Shown here one piece after another: positions 12,429 to 20,664 of a stretch of 64,000 nucleotides of DNA. The position numbers were made by a program, and so were the translations under genes. The stretch's first letter is position 1. Each line of letters starts with the position of its first letter. The DNA is from Trichoderma breve (taxonomy: Eukaryota; Ascomycota; Sordariomycetes; Hypocreales; Hypocreaceae): NCBI RefSeq assembly GCF_028502605.1, contig NC_079232.1:6696001-6760000 (forward strand), read 5' to 3'. A model generated the notes under the pieces. The model was not told where the DNA came from and made no database searches. It was given only the letters and a program-made list of their open reading frames with translations.

Positions 12429-12490
12429 GATGGCACATTGAGTGTGGCAGGAGGCATATTCATGCCGGGACCACCTTGCTGTCAAAATCC
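12429..12490 (+). repeat. Mosaic repeat copy 1 (diverged)
   Basis: First of nine full copies of a short repeat. The shared core reads TTGATGACGCACCGAGGTGG, then GCAGGAGGTATAATGATGCC, then GAGGCCCCTTGCTGTCGAGA. This copy is diverged (ATGGCACATTGAGTGTGGCA). Confidence 0.65.
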
Positions 12491-12630
12491 TCTACGCGCC
12501 GCCTGACAAACTGGTTGAAGCCCAATAAGAGATGACCTCCCAAATCTCTGACTCTGCCATCCTCTTATCCTCCATGGCAGTGACATGGATGAGCTATACG
12601 GAAACTTGTCATATCGCCGGCACAAGGAGA

Positions 12631-12692
12631 TTGATCACGTACCGAGTGTGGCAGGAAGTGTATTGACGCTGAGACTCCTTGCTGTCGAGATC
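12631..12692 (+). repeat. Mosaic repeat copy 2 (diverged)
   Basis: Same orientation as copy 1, with TTGATCACGTACCGAGTGTG at the left and CCTTGCTGTCGAGATCC at the right. Confidence 0.7.
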
Positions 12693-12880
12693 CTGGAGCG
12701 CTCTGCCAGACACATCAAAACGCTCTTTGCGTGGCGACGCAAGCAACGAGACCATGAGGAGAGACTGGCGAAGCGCCCCAAAATTACTCTGGTCTTTGTG
12801 CCTGTTCAGGCTATTTCCAGCCCTTTGTGTTGCCGCCGCTGATAGTGCAGCCAGTATTATTGCCTCCTCCAATACTCCTG

Positions 12881-13147
12881 CAGCTATACCCCGGCCAGAC
12901 CATCACCACCCACCCAACCTTCACCGTCGACCCCATTGACGGCATATCCAACTTCGTCCACGGCTTCCTCGATGTTGCCGCCTCCATCGCCCTTGTCTCA
13001 CGTAGAGTGCCCACACTAGGTTTCATTTACAACGTCTTCGCCGACGAGCTCTTGTCTACCATCAAGTGCTACAACACATATCACGCCACACAAATCAGCA
13101 CTACGATCACTGCCGACGACATCTCCAACAACAATCATACAAAATAA
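12881..13147 (+). pseudogene. Inositol monophosphatase fragment
   Basis: An open frame carries the family's metal-binding signature in the form TVDPIDGISNFVHGF, followed by ASIALVSRRVPTLGFIYN and FADELLSTIK, as in IMPase/FIG-type phosphatases. Both the N-terminal third (with the GE...E site) and the C-terminal half (WDxAAG) are missing. The frame runs into a stop after an unrelated Thr/Asn-rich tail. This is a truncated piece, not a working phosphatase, and it lies between copies 2 and 3 of the mosaic repeat. Confidence 0.75.
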
Positions 13148-13362
13148 TGTCCCCCAAATGTCCCCTTCAAGACCTCTCCTACGACCACATCCCCCTACGG
13201 CCTAGGTCCAAATGACATCTAGCCAATGGTCAACGATATTACCCAGGGCTATTCATCCAAAGCAGCTTTACAGTCAACGGGAAAGAAACAGTGACCGAGA
13301 ACCAAAACCCCCATTAAGGGTCCCTCGACACAGCTAAGACATCTTCGGGCAGGCATGGGCGG

Positions 13363-13426
13363 TTGATGACGCACCAAGGTGGCAGGAGGTATAGTGATGC
13401 CGAGGCTACCTTGCTGCCGAGATCCC
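13363..13426 (+). repeat. Mosaic repeat copy 3
   Basis: Close to the core consensus (TTGATGACGCACCAAGGTGG ... CTTGCTGCCGAGATCC). It is preceded by a G-rich left arm. Confidence 0.8.
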
Positions 13427-13443
13427 CTACGGGCCGCCGGACG

Positions 13444-13676
13444 CAGATAGCAGCCCTTTCCAAGGGTTTGGACGGGCACGGGGAGTTTGATGACACACCG
13501 AGGTGGCAGGAGGTATAATGATGCCGAGGCCCCTTGCTGTTGAGAACCCCCCGTTCCAGAAACATCCAAGGAAATGCCAACCGTATCGTCGGATCACTTG
13601 CCTCCTGACGAGCTCTATGACTTGACTCCCAAGAAAGCTGCTGTACCAATGCAGCAAGCCGCTGCCGAAGGGTTTG
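13444..13676 (+). repeat. Direct duplicate A, interrupted by repeat copy 4
   Basis: The sequence CAGATAGCAGCCCT...GCAAGCCGCTGCC occurs here and again at 13978-14108. This copy is broken by a 91-bp insertion carrying repeat copy 4 and runs straight into copy 5. The downstream duplicate is uninterrupted and serves as the empty site. Confidence 0.8.
13463..13553 (+). mobile_element. Mosaic repeat copy 4: 91-bp insertion with 5-bp target duplication
   Basis: Comparing the two direct duplicates gives the limits of this insert. TTCCA stands on both sides (13458-13462 and 13554-13558), while the empty duplicate has it once. The insert starts AGGGTTTGGACGGGCACGGG and ends GAGAACCCCCCG; its ends are only weakly inverted. 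It is too short to encode anything, so if mobile it would be a non-autonomous element mobilised in trans (inference). Confidence 0.65.
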
Positions 13677-13780
13677 GGCGGGCACGGGAAGATTGATGAC
13701 GCACCGAGGTGGCAGGAGGTATAATGATGCCGAGGCCCCTTGCTGTTGAAATCACTCTGATGTTCGTCTAAACCCTTTGG
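13674..13780 (+). mobile_element. Mosaic repeat copy 5 with AGGGTTT / AAACCCT ends
   Basis: The core is at 13693-13754 and is near-identical to copy 4. The left end AGGGTTTGGGCGGGCACGGG and the sequence AAACCCT about 95 bp downstream would make a 7-bp perfect terminal inverted repeat. The right limit is uncertain. Confidence 0.55.
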
Positions 13781-14121
13781 CTCCCTTTTCAAGTCCAACT
13801 TCAGAGAAGAACCAGCTTCCAGATACGATACCTTTGGTGTCAGCAGATCAAGACGACCAATCGTGTACTCCAATGAAGACAGTCGACTTTTCCGAGACTG
13901 CATCCACCATTCATCGCAGCTCCTCTTTGGTAGGGACCAATGAACCCAAGGACATCTGGAATTTTGACGACAGCCTAACAGATAGCAGCCCTATTCCAGA
14001 AATATCCAAGGAGATGCCAACTGTATCGTCGAATCATTCACTTTCTGACGAGCTTTACGACTTTACTCCTAAGAAAGCTATTGCACAAACGCAAGCCGCT
14101 GCCAAATACAACAGCATCTAG
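13777..14121 (+). pseudogene. Gene fragment, unknown Ser/Thr-rich protein
   Basis: A protein-like open frame of about 114 codons (ADQDDQSCTPMKTVDFSETA, DIWNFDDSLTDSSPIPEIS) without a credible start. It includes the second direct duplicate (13978-14108). I cannot assign a family; it looks like an internal piece of a low-complexity regulatory protein. Confidence 0.45.
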
Positions 14122-14415
14122 CCAGTCGTCGACAATAATATCGAGAGTTCTTCGCCCAAAACTACTATCAAAAGAAAGAAACAACGACCAAACCAGCCAC
14201 ATTGCAGCCTCACGACGGCCTCTCGCTTTACCAGTTCCACGAGTAATACAACGTCGAACACGGCCCAACGCGACTGCACCTCCTGCAAATCTCCAGCAAC
14301 GGCCTCCGCTATTGAGCCGCAGATGGGAAGCAGCCCGAATTACTCGCCGCCTACGATATCACGGACATAGCATCTCGAGACCGAGACTTACTTAACATTA
14401 TGCGCAAACCGCTCC

Positions 14416-14850
14416 TTGAGAGAAGCCGCAACTATTGGCCAGGTCGATGTAAAGCGGGATTTCTACGACTTGGTTCATGTTGAGGAGTCTCCGCTCTTCA
14501 TGCCAATTGAGAAGTTAACAGATGACGAGGCAGAAGGTTTCGTGCCGTGCTGCTCCGAGGTGTTGTTGCTCCCGACGAGTGGAATTCAGATGTGCGCCAG
14601 TAGGGTACATGGCCATACTCTAGAAGTTCTTACAGCAACGCGCCCTGAGCACCGACCCGACAAGCACACGTTACTCTACCAGTACGGAGTCCAGCATCGC
14701 GGATGTGGCTGTGATACAAAATACTTGCATATTTGTACAGGTAATATTACCATTGCTGCAAGTCAATTGCCTTTGAGTCTGCAGCGGGAAGTGCCAGCTC
14801 GACAAATCCTTGCCTTTGAGGGGACGGTGGTGTTGCATCCAATGCGGTGA
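14416..14850 (+). pseudogene. Gene fragment, unknown
   Basis: An open frame with credible protein composition at its start (KRDFYDLVHVEESPLFMPIE, KLTDDEAEGF), becoming less so downstream. No ATG of good context and no recognised domain. Treated as one more piece of the mosaic. Confidence 0.35.
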
Positions 14851-14888
14851 TCCGGCGCTAGACTCTGCAAAGTCGTCGACATTGTCTG

Positions 14889-15109
14889 AGACTCCCATCC
14901 TGTTGTTGACGGCAGCGTTGTTTCTTTTCGACCGAGAGCTAAAAAAACACCCATTCGCTTCGATCCTCTTACTCAAGAGATACTGAACGACCCCACGTCT
15001 GAGGCCCCTTACTGTCGACATCCCTTACATCCTAGATGGACTCCCTTTAGAGGCTTGGGAGAACGAAGAGAGGAGATCGATGACGCACCGAGGTGGCAGG
15101 AGGTATAAT
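14889..15109 (+). pseudogene. Gene fragment running into repeat copy 6
   Basis: The open frame VVDGSVVSFRPRAKKTPIRF, then DPLTQEILNDPTSEAPYC, looks like coding sequence from an unknown gene. It contains a partial copy of the mosaic repeat (15001-15028, right half only) and continues into copy 6, where it stops. Confidence 0.35.
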
Positions 15110-15140
15110 GATACCGAGGCCCCTTATTGTTGAGATCCCC
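15077..15140 (+). repeat. Mosaic repeat copy 6
   Basis: TCGATGACGCACCGAGGTGG followed by GCAGGAGGTATAATGATACC and CCTTATTGTTGAGATCC. A further right-half partial copy lies just upstream at 15001-15028. Confidence 0.8.
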
Positions 15141-15257
15141 TACATCCCAAACCCAACTTTCTCTGAAGAAGAAACCAAGATCTTCTTTGTTGAAGGTCCT
15201 AGAACTGATGAAATCTTCTAAAATATATCACGGCTGAAGACTAAAGCTGTTTCATTT

Positions 15258-15497
15258 TTGGCCAGCGCTGCCTTTACCGATGAAGAGAAGCGCTTCCCCG
15301 CTGCATACACCTTCTCCAGCCCGGACACTAGAGTAGCATCTCTAGCAGAGGAGATTATCGAAACGACTTCAGTCTCTCGAGAACAGGAGGACTCGGCGAA
15401 GAAACTGTTTGAGGCCCACTCTCGACTTCTTGCTGCCTATTGCACACGGATCTTCACACTACCTACCAAATGGAACATTGCATCAACCGTGTCATAG
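15258..15497 (+). pseudogene. Gene fragment, unknown
   Basis: Open frame of 80 codons (FTDEEKRFPAAYTFSSPDTR, EEIIETTSVSREQEDSAKKL) with helical, charged character. No ATG of good context and no recognised domain. It lies between copies 6 and 7. Confidence 0.35.
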
Positions 15498-15563
15498 AGA
15501 ATTATAAATGTGGGGACAGATCATTACCCTTTGGCGGCTTGGGCGAGGACGAGGATGAGAAAG

Positions 15564-15611
15564 TTGATGACACACCGAGGTGGTAGGAGGTGTGATGACG
15601 CTGAGGTCCCT
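15564..15611 (+). repeat. Mosaic repeat copy 7 (3' truncated)
   Basis: TTGATGACACACCGAGGTGG followed by a diverged middle; it breaks off inside the CGAGGCCCCTTG part. The left arm CCTTTGGCGGCTTGGGCGAG matches that of copy 9. Confidence 0.75.
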
Positions 15612-15950
15612 CCACCCAAGAAGCAAGCCAGAACAGCCCCAGAGCCCACGAGCATGACCACCAGTAAAGCAAAAGCAACAACACCCACATCGGTTTCAGG
15701 GAGCAGCATCAAAAGTAGCATGACCAGTACCAGCAGTAATTTACCGTACCCAAACAGCACTGTTAAACGGACATGGTCTCGCGGTTGCCCACGAACAGGC
15801 GGCGAAACCACCATTGAGGAGTTGTTACAAAAGGACCAGCTGGAGCTCACCGAGATGCCGTCTTCCCAGTGGGACGAAGAGTGGATGATTTCCAAACTCG
15901 ACATCAGGAGGACCAAGACACTGCTACCAGCATTCGCCAAGACACTATGA
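15606..15950 (+). pseudogene. Tyrosyl-DNA phosphodiesterase 1-like N-terminal fragment
   Basis: The frame reads PPPKKQARTAPEP, a Ser/Thr-rich linker, then GGETTIEELLQKDQLELTEM and SSQWDEEWMISKLDIRRTKT. This matches the segment just before the first catalytic HKD region of fungal Tdp1-type enzymes as I know the family. Neither HKD motif is present and the frame stops right after. A fragment without catalytic capacity; the family assignment is from memory of the motif, not a search. Confidence 0.5.
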
Positions 15951-15998
15951 TGACAAGTCTTAGAGCGTTGACATTCTCTCTGGGGGCTTCCGAGCCAA

Positions 15999-16188
15999 CT
16001 TGATGACCATTCAAATCACCGACCGTGGCAGCAACGATGACCAGGGTCAATACATCATCACCGTTAGCGTCCATAGTGACCGAAAAGGCGAGGTTCTGAT
16101 CGCGAGTATCCTCACGCAAGCCTGCTTCAACCTTGACCCTCGACGTGCGGCCGGAAATCAGGTTCTCCTCTTCTCGTGTGGTGTATGA
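15999..16188 (+). pseudogene. Gene fragment, unknown
   Basis: Open frame with the protein-like text QITDRGSNDDQGQYIITVSV and SILTQACFNLDPRRAAGNQV. No start codon of good context and no recognised family. Confidence 0.35.
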
Positions 16189-16321
16189 GCTGATGGTAGC
16201 GGACAAGTCCTGCTTTGCGAATTCTTTCTTTTTCTTCTTCCTCTTGCTCTTGTACCACTCATCCTTCTTCCTCCTCTCCTATTTGCTTCCTCTACTTCTT
16301 GCTTTCTGTTTTCTTTCGTAG

Positions 16322-16339
16322 CACACACACACACACACA
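16322..16339. repeat. (CA)9 microsatellite
   Basis: Nine CA dinucleotides within a C/T-rich stretch that runs from about 16220 to 16580 and otherwise holds no gene. Confidence 0.9.
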
Positions 16340-16678
16340 TCGAGTGATGACCAGGGTTCTAGTTCCGACTGCACGTCAGTTATGGAATGAACATATTGTC
16401 TGATACTGATTGAAGCACTCTAGCCTCTCGCTTCTGTTGCTCCTTCTTTATTGTGTCTGTGAGTGCTGAAGAGAAAAACGGAGCAAGATCTTGTTTGTCT
16501 CCAGTCCCGACTTTCCCGGTTTTCTTCCTTTTTTCCCCCCTATTTCTCTTCTCTTCCTCCTTCTTCGCAAACTACCGACTCTTTGCCTTTACCAGAGGCA
16601 ATGGCTCGCTGAGTTTCGCTCCTTGCTGTCGAAATCCCTAACATTCCAGATCATTTATCCATCGCCGGTTTGGGGCGA

Positions 16679-16736
16679 TTGATGACGCACCGAGGTGGCA
16701 GGAGGTGTATTGACGCCGAGGCCCCTTGCTGTCGAG
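16679..16736 (+). repeat. Mosaic repeat copy 8
   Basis: TTGATGACGCACCGAGGTGG followed by GCAGGAGGTGTATTGACGCC and CCCTTGCTGTCGAG. A right-half partial copy (CCTTGCTGTCGAAATCCCTA) lies 58 bp upstream at 16621-16640. Confidence 0.85.
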
Positions 16737-16766
16737 TTTTCCATCACCCTATATAGCTTATCCTTT

Positions 16767-16870
16767 GGCGGCTTGGGGGGCGGCTTGGGGGGCGGCTTGG
16801 GAGGGTTGATGACGCACTGAGACTGGCAGGAGGTATAGTGATGCCGAGGCCGTCTTGCTGTCGAGATCTC
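16767..16870 (+). repeat. Mosaic repeat copy 9 with tripled left arm
   Basis: The left arm GCGGCTTGGGGGG is repeated three times in a row (16767-16803) before the core TTGATGACGCACTGAGACTG at 16806. The expansion points to slippage or stepwise growth at the element end. Confidence 0.8.
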
Positions 16871-16903
16871 TCTAAAGTCGCTCTCCAGCCGTGGGCCCTC
16901 TAA

Positions 16904-17509
16904 AGACCGAGGCCGAAACGGACTCGGCCACAGAAAAGGGCCAAGCCGCCGGCGAAGACGCGGAAGAGAAAGGCGTCGGAGGAAGGTAGGTGATTATGAG
17001 GTGGTTTGTGCGATTTGGTGTTGCATATGTATAGCTGACTCTGATGCTTTTAGAGGGAGATGAAGTTGAAGAGATTCTTCAGCCTGTGAAGCAAATTGCT
17101 CCCAGGGCGCAGAAGAAGCCTAGAGCAGGGCCCAGGTAAGACCGTGGTTTGGAATGATATGTGCGAGCTGGACTGGTACTAATTGGTGCAAGCAGCAATC
17201 GGGCGGCCAATAGTACTTTGAAGAAATCAAAGTCGGCTTCATCTTCTGCGCCGAGGGCAGAGGGACGAAGACGGGTGGCTTTACCCAAAACCACAACCCG
17301 AGCTCGTCCCTGTCCCGGCGATGGCCATGAAGCGCTCCTTCAGAGAAGAGCCTGAGGATGACGGCCCGGCCAAGAAGCAAGTCTTTGACAAGGGAAAGGC
17401 CAGATCCGTCTCTACTCCGGTGGTCAGCCAGCCGCCGCTCACTCCAGGCAAGTCGGCCAAGGCTTCTCGCTCGACCTCTCTGCAGGTCTCCCAGACGTCC
17501 AAGAAGTAA
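16904..17509 (+). pseudogene. Basic nuclear-protein gene fragments with two intact introns
   Basis: Exon-like blocks 16904-16985, 17054-17135 and 17196 onward are separated by well-formed introns (gtaggt...tttag, 68 bp; gtaaga with branch TACTAAT...cag, 60 bp). The joined frame reads KRTRPQKRAKPPAKTRKRKA, SEEEGDEVEEILQPVKQIAP and NRAANSTLKKSKSASSSAPR, a Lys/Arg-rich protein of AT-hook character. At about 17276 a second frame takes over (MAMKRSFREEPEDDGPAKKQ) and ends at 17509, so there is a frameshift or a junction between two pieces. Retention of introns means the pieces came from genomic DNA, not from retrocopies. Confidence 0.45.
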
Positions 17510-17765
17510 AGGATACGTGCTTTGACATGCATCGATCATTGTTGCAAGTATCTTACGAACACTGGGCAGAAATCACATTGCGTCAACACCACTTTCTGGC
17601 CATCGCAATGCTATGTTTTAATTTTGGCTTGAATGCCCTGACGATAGTTGAATACCTCCAGCCCCCAAAGATCCCGCACCATCCAGAGGTAACGATCTTG
17701 TCACCTTTATCAACGGCCCGGCCCAGCCAATTACCCAAAGTCCTTCGGAATACCTTCATCTCAAC

Positions 17766-17850
17766 ATGCGTCTCATAAGTACAAAGACTCTTGACTTGGA
17801 AGAATTATTCAACATTTATGTCCCCGAATACGCCATTCTCTCCTACACGT
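17766..17850 (+). pseudogene. HET domain N-terminal fragment
   Basis: MRLISTKTLDLEELF followed by VPEYAILSYTW is the start of a heterokaryon-incompatibility (HET) protein: the family opens with MRLLN-type text and an YAILSHTW motif. The frame leaves HET sequence right after the Trp, where foreign DNA begins. The matching downstream HET piece is at 18793-18888. Confidence 0.7.
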
Positions 17851-18180
17851 GGTCGACGTCGTAGCCAATGTGCGTCAGGGCTACGATGTCCTTGATGTCG
17901 GTTGTGTTGCGAATCTCCCAGATGGCCTTTTTTACCTCTTCCACTAGATCAAGAAAGCTAGTTAGTTCGCCAACATGCGAAATCATCGGAGTCGTCAGTG
18001 TCGTTGCCCCGATAACAGTCAGCCCGTGCTCGTCAAAAGTAACTGAGATTGACCCCAGATTTTCTCCCCATCTCCACGAAATCACAATAAACGCTTCGTT
18101 ACCAGATATACCTTCCACAATCGTCGGATACTTGCCCTACGTGCCTTACATTTCTCCTAGCAGCGTGTGGCTGTAACAGC
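17843..18180 (-). pseudogene. 5'-nucleotidase fragment, two pieces in swapped order
   Basis: Read on the minus strand, the first piece is YSHTLLGEM, two stop codons, then GKYPTIVEGISGNEAFIVIS and WRWGENLGSISVTFDEHG. The second is VEEVKKAIWEIRNTTDIKDI followed by VALTHIGYDVDH. In UshA/5'-nucleotidase-type enzymes the LTHIGYDVD piece comes before the HSHTLLG piece, so the order is reversed here. The two stops (TAA, TAG) each differ from a Gln codon by one C-to-T change. Clearly non-functional. Confidence 0.65.
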
Positions 18181-18389
18181 CAATGATGAGGGACAAGGCC
18201 TCTGTCTGGGCCGCAAGCAAGGCCGAAGGCGAAATCTTCCTTTAAGAATGGGCTAATCGCAAGAACCGACGCTTCAAGCCCGGCTTTCAGAAGATCATTT
18301 GGACCTGCAAAGAGGGCACCAGGAACAACCTGCAATATGTCTGGGTTTCGCTGGCTGGGGGCGCGCCTCTGACTAATGGTGGTCAAGGG

Positions 18390-18770
18390 CAAATTCCAGC
18401 TATTGAAGAAACAGAGGATGAACTTGATGAGACTACGTTGATAATTCGGAAAATCCTCAGTTACCAGTCGGGTATTTCAGAAGAGTCCATCAGGCCCCAG
18501 AGCAATGTCTATCACCTTGGCCTGGACTCCATCAGTGCCATTAAGCTGTCTTCTCTCTTGCGCAAGGAAAGTCTCTATCTCAACTCAAGAAATTTCATCA
18601 GAGCGACGAGTATCAGCTACATAGCGCAACTTGCGACGCCTCTGCAGATAAATGGCAGCACCGTTCACCGAAAAGAAACGACGTGGACCCCTGAAGGCAT
18701 TGACGTTGAAGAGCTTCTTGCTGGTGCACATATTTCCAAGGACAATGTCGAGGTGATTCTAGTGCGTGGT
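18390..18770 (+). pseudogene. NRPS peptidyl-carrier (T) domain fragment
   Basis: The frame IIRKILSYQSGISEESIRPQ, then SNVYHLGLDSISAIKLSSLL, contains the phosphopantetheine site in the LGLDSISAI form typical of fungal siderophore (ferrichrome-type) synthetases. It continues through a helix to KETTWTPEGIDVEELL and is lost at about 18770. The same open frame extends upstream to 18246 with text of different origin (RRFKPGFQKIIWTC), another junction. An isolated carrier domain with no adenylation or condensation domain nearby. Confidence 0.7.
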
Positions 18771-18792
18771 AGAATGCAGAGGACAACATCTT

Positions 18793-18888
18793 ACCAACTA
18801 CATCGATAAGACCAGCTCAGCGGAGCTTTCCGAGGCCATCAACTCCATGTTCAAATGGTACCGCCAGGTGCGCATGCGCGCCTACTAG
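18793..18888 (+). pseudogene. HET domain internal fragment
   Basis: TNYIDKTSSAELSEAINSMF followed by KWYRQ matches the HET-domain block (CIDKSSSAELSEAINSMYRWY type) that follows the N-terminal YAILSHTW block in intact proteins. It ends in a TAG after a diverged RMRAY, where VCYAYL would be expected. Together with 17766-17850 it shows a HET gene split by about 0.94 kb of foreign fragments. Confidence 0.65.
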
Positions 18889-18980
18889 AGCTCCCAAATG
18901 TCGGCAAGTGTGACGATTCTAAGACAAGTTTTGCGGCGAGTACCTGTCAGGAGCCAGTCACAAAGAGAACGCTCCTTTCT

Positions 18981-19217
18981 TCATTGAACGCAGATAAAAG
19001 CACCAGCCCGTTGCTGCCTCTCTCGAGCTTGCTGTGCTTGCTCTCGACCTCTAAGTTCTTCTTCCTTGGCCCGTTGCTGTTACTCTCGAGCTCTATGCTT
19101 CTCTTCAAGAGCTTGCTGGACTTCCTCTCCAGCGTTTCGCTGCTTTTGGAATAGCCGTTGCTCTTCGGCGCGCCAATGCTCACATAGCCTCCCTTTCTCT
19201 ATGGCAACTTTCTCTTG
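18981..19217 (-). pseudogene. Coiled-coil gene fragment with in-frame stop
   Basis: A Glu/Gln/Arg-rich heptad-like frame: EHWRAEEQRLFQKQ, then QQALEEKHRARE, a TAA, then QQRAKEEELRGREQAQQARE. The TAA differs from CAA (Gln) by one C-to-T change. Such coiled coils occur in many fungal ankyrin and STAND proteins; the parent gene cannot be named. Confidence 0.45.
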
Positions 19218-19264
19218 CTCTGCCCTGTTCAACAAATGTCAAATTGTTGAATATCTGTCGGGCC

Positions 19265-19283
19265 TTTTTTTTTTTTTTTTTTT
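19265..19283. repeat. T19 homopolymer
   Basis: A run of 19 T on the plus strand at the junction between two minus-strand gene fragments. Confidence 0.9.
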
Positions 19284-19584
19284 GAAGTCTTTGAGCGTCT
19301 CTTTGAGGGAAGATGATGTCTGATGGCGGCAAGAGAGGGATTAGGACGCCCGTGGCGTCCGAGTTCCCAACTAGCAAGGTAGCCGGCCGGAAGGGTTTAA
19401 CAGAATTATAAGAAGGAGCCGTAGCCCTTTTGTCTCTCGAAAGATCAGAGGTAAGTACAGTCTTTTGTATAACCCTAGCCGTGTCGTCCGTGATAGTGAC
19501 AGTGCAGTCCCCATATTTGACTCTTTTACTTTTCCCGTTGCGCCAATCCTGACAGTACCGGCCACCAACCTCAACCTGGACAAG
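19284..19584 (-). pseudogene. Gene fragment, unknown
   Basis: An open frame of about 100 codons with credible protein text (VEVGGRYCQDWRNGKSKRVK, YGDCTVTITDDTARVIQ, RPATLLVGNSDATGVLIPLL) but no ATG. It ends at the poly-T tract. No family recognised. Confidence 0.4.
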
Positions 19585-19651
19585 CTGTTGTCATGGGCTA
19601 TACTGCCGACTTAAGGCCACCAGCAAGCGCGATAACAAGGGCAAGAAGTGC

Positions 19652-19988
19652 GTGGTTGAACCGAACACTTTCACCGATGCTTCCACGGAAGCGAATGAAC
19701 CCCCAATAGTTTTGAGTCCTCTTACGACCGAAAACCTCGGACACAGCGTGGATGCGATTCCACAGCTAACAACAAGATCTCAATTGCACCAAGGTGAGTC
19801 ATCTGCCCCTGGATCGCTCGCTGTTGATTCCAAACTAATCGTTGAAATAATGTTTGACAGTGTTCCCACAAACGACCACGCATATAAAAGCCCTGTATAA
19901 CGGCCTTGTTTACCATCCAATATATGATACAACTCTAGTATCTAGTCTCTGCATCGTTAGGCGGCAGTTCCCCCAGTCTATCTCCTAG
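19652..19988 (+). pseudogene. Two-exon gene fragment, unknown
   Basis: A good 67-bp intron (gtgagt...ttgacag, 19794-19860) joins LTTENLGHSVDAIPQLTTRS to VFPQTTTHIKALYNGLVYHP IYDTTLVSS. The frame is open to a TAG at 19986-19988. No ATG of good context and no domain recognised. The intron supports a genomic origin for the piece. Confidence 0.4.
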
Positions 19989-20280
19989 CCATCACTGTGG
20001 CGCCATTTTACCTCGCCATTTTTATAGCAGCTTCCCGCTGCTCTGGTTTCCAACACCGCGGTATTAACATTTTGTTGGGCTTTTGCATTGATGTCTTTAC
20101 TGCCATCTTTGACTTTACGTTTTGCCATCTGCCCATTACTGTCGGAACTAGTTGGGCATAAGTCCCTCTCAGTCCAGACAGGGTGTTTTGGGCTGGCGCT
20201 GGACAACAAGGCTACGTGGGTGAAAGCTGTTGAGCGTGGAATGGCCGCCCAGGTTCTCGAGAGATAGATTCACCGTGCTT

Positions 20281-20620
20281 AGTGTGATCGCTATAACAAG
20301 AATGAAGGATTGTGGACAGCGCATCCGCCTTTTGAGACAGGGATTAGCATCAACCCTATCGCGTTTCTCAGCGGTGATGACCTCGCTTCAACAACCCGCC
20401 AAGTTCACAATACTAGAGACTTTGAAGTCTTTGGGGACCCAAATGTTGGGGATATCGAGCCAAAGGTTAGTTTTGCTCTCTCTCCAAATCATTCTTTTGC
20501 TCTAATGCTGGTTCAGCTTGCCTACACTTTCCAAGGGGGTGATACAGGGGTTGATTGGCTGCCTTTTCTGGCCGCGACCGTCCGTATAGATCCCATAGAG
20601 CAAAGCCCACCACCTGGTGA
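20281..20620 (+). pseudogene. Two-exon gene fragment, unknown
   Basis: Exon-like text YNKNEGLWTAHPPFETGISI, NPIAFLSGDD and DFEVFGDPNVGDIEPK is joined by a 51-bp intron (20466-20516, gttagt...gttcag) to LAYTFQGGDTGVDWLPFLAA TVRIDPIEQ. It reads as real protein but I cannot name the family. It lacks both ends. Confidence 0.4.
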
Positions 20621-20664
20621 GTCGTCGACGGCCACGACCATGATGGCGTCTGTGGAACTCAAGC

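Noticed and set aside
13463..13780. Reading repeat copies 4 and 5 as introner-type introns
   Set aside because: The ends do not give GT...AG boundaries at positions that restore frame; the TTCCA duplication fits insertion of DNA rather than an intron.
13249..13903. Minus-strand frames of 106-158 codons with repeated Ser/His/Tyr text
   Set aside because: They arise from reading the short GC-rich repeat in antisense; the repeated peptide text is a by-product.
15524..15940. Minus-strand 138-codon frame opposite the Tdp1-like piece
   Set aside because: Val/Leu-rich translation without motifs; the plus strand carries the recognisable sequence.
12429..16870. CRISPR-like array of the short repeat
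   Set aside because: Spacing is irregular (hundreds of bases), copies are diverged, intervening DNA is gene fragments, and the host is a eukaryote.
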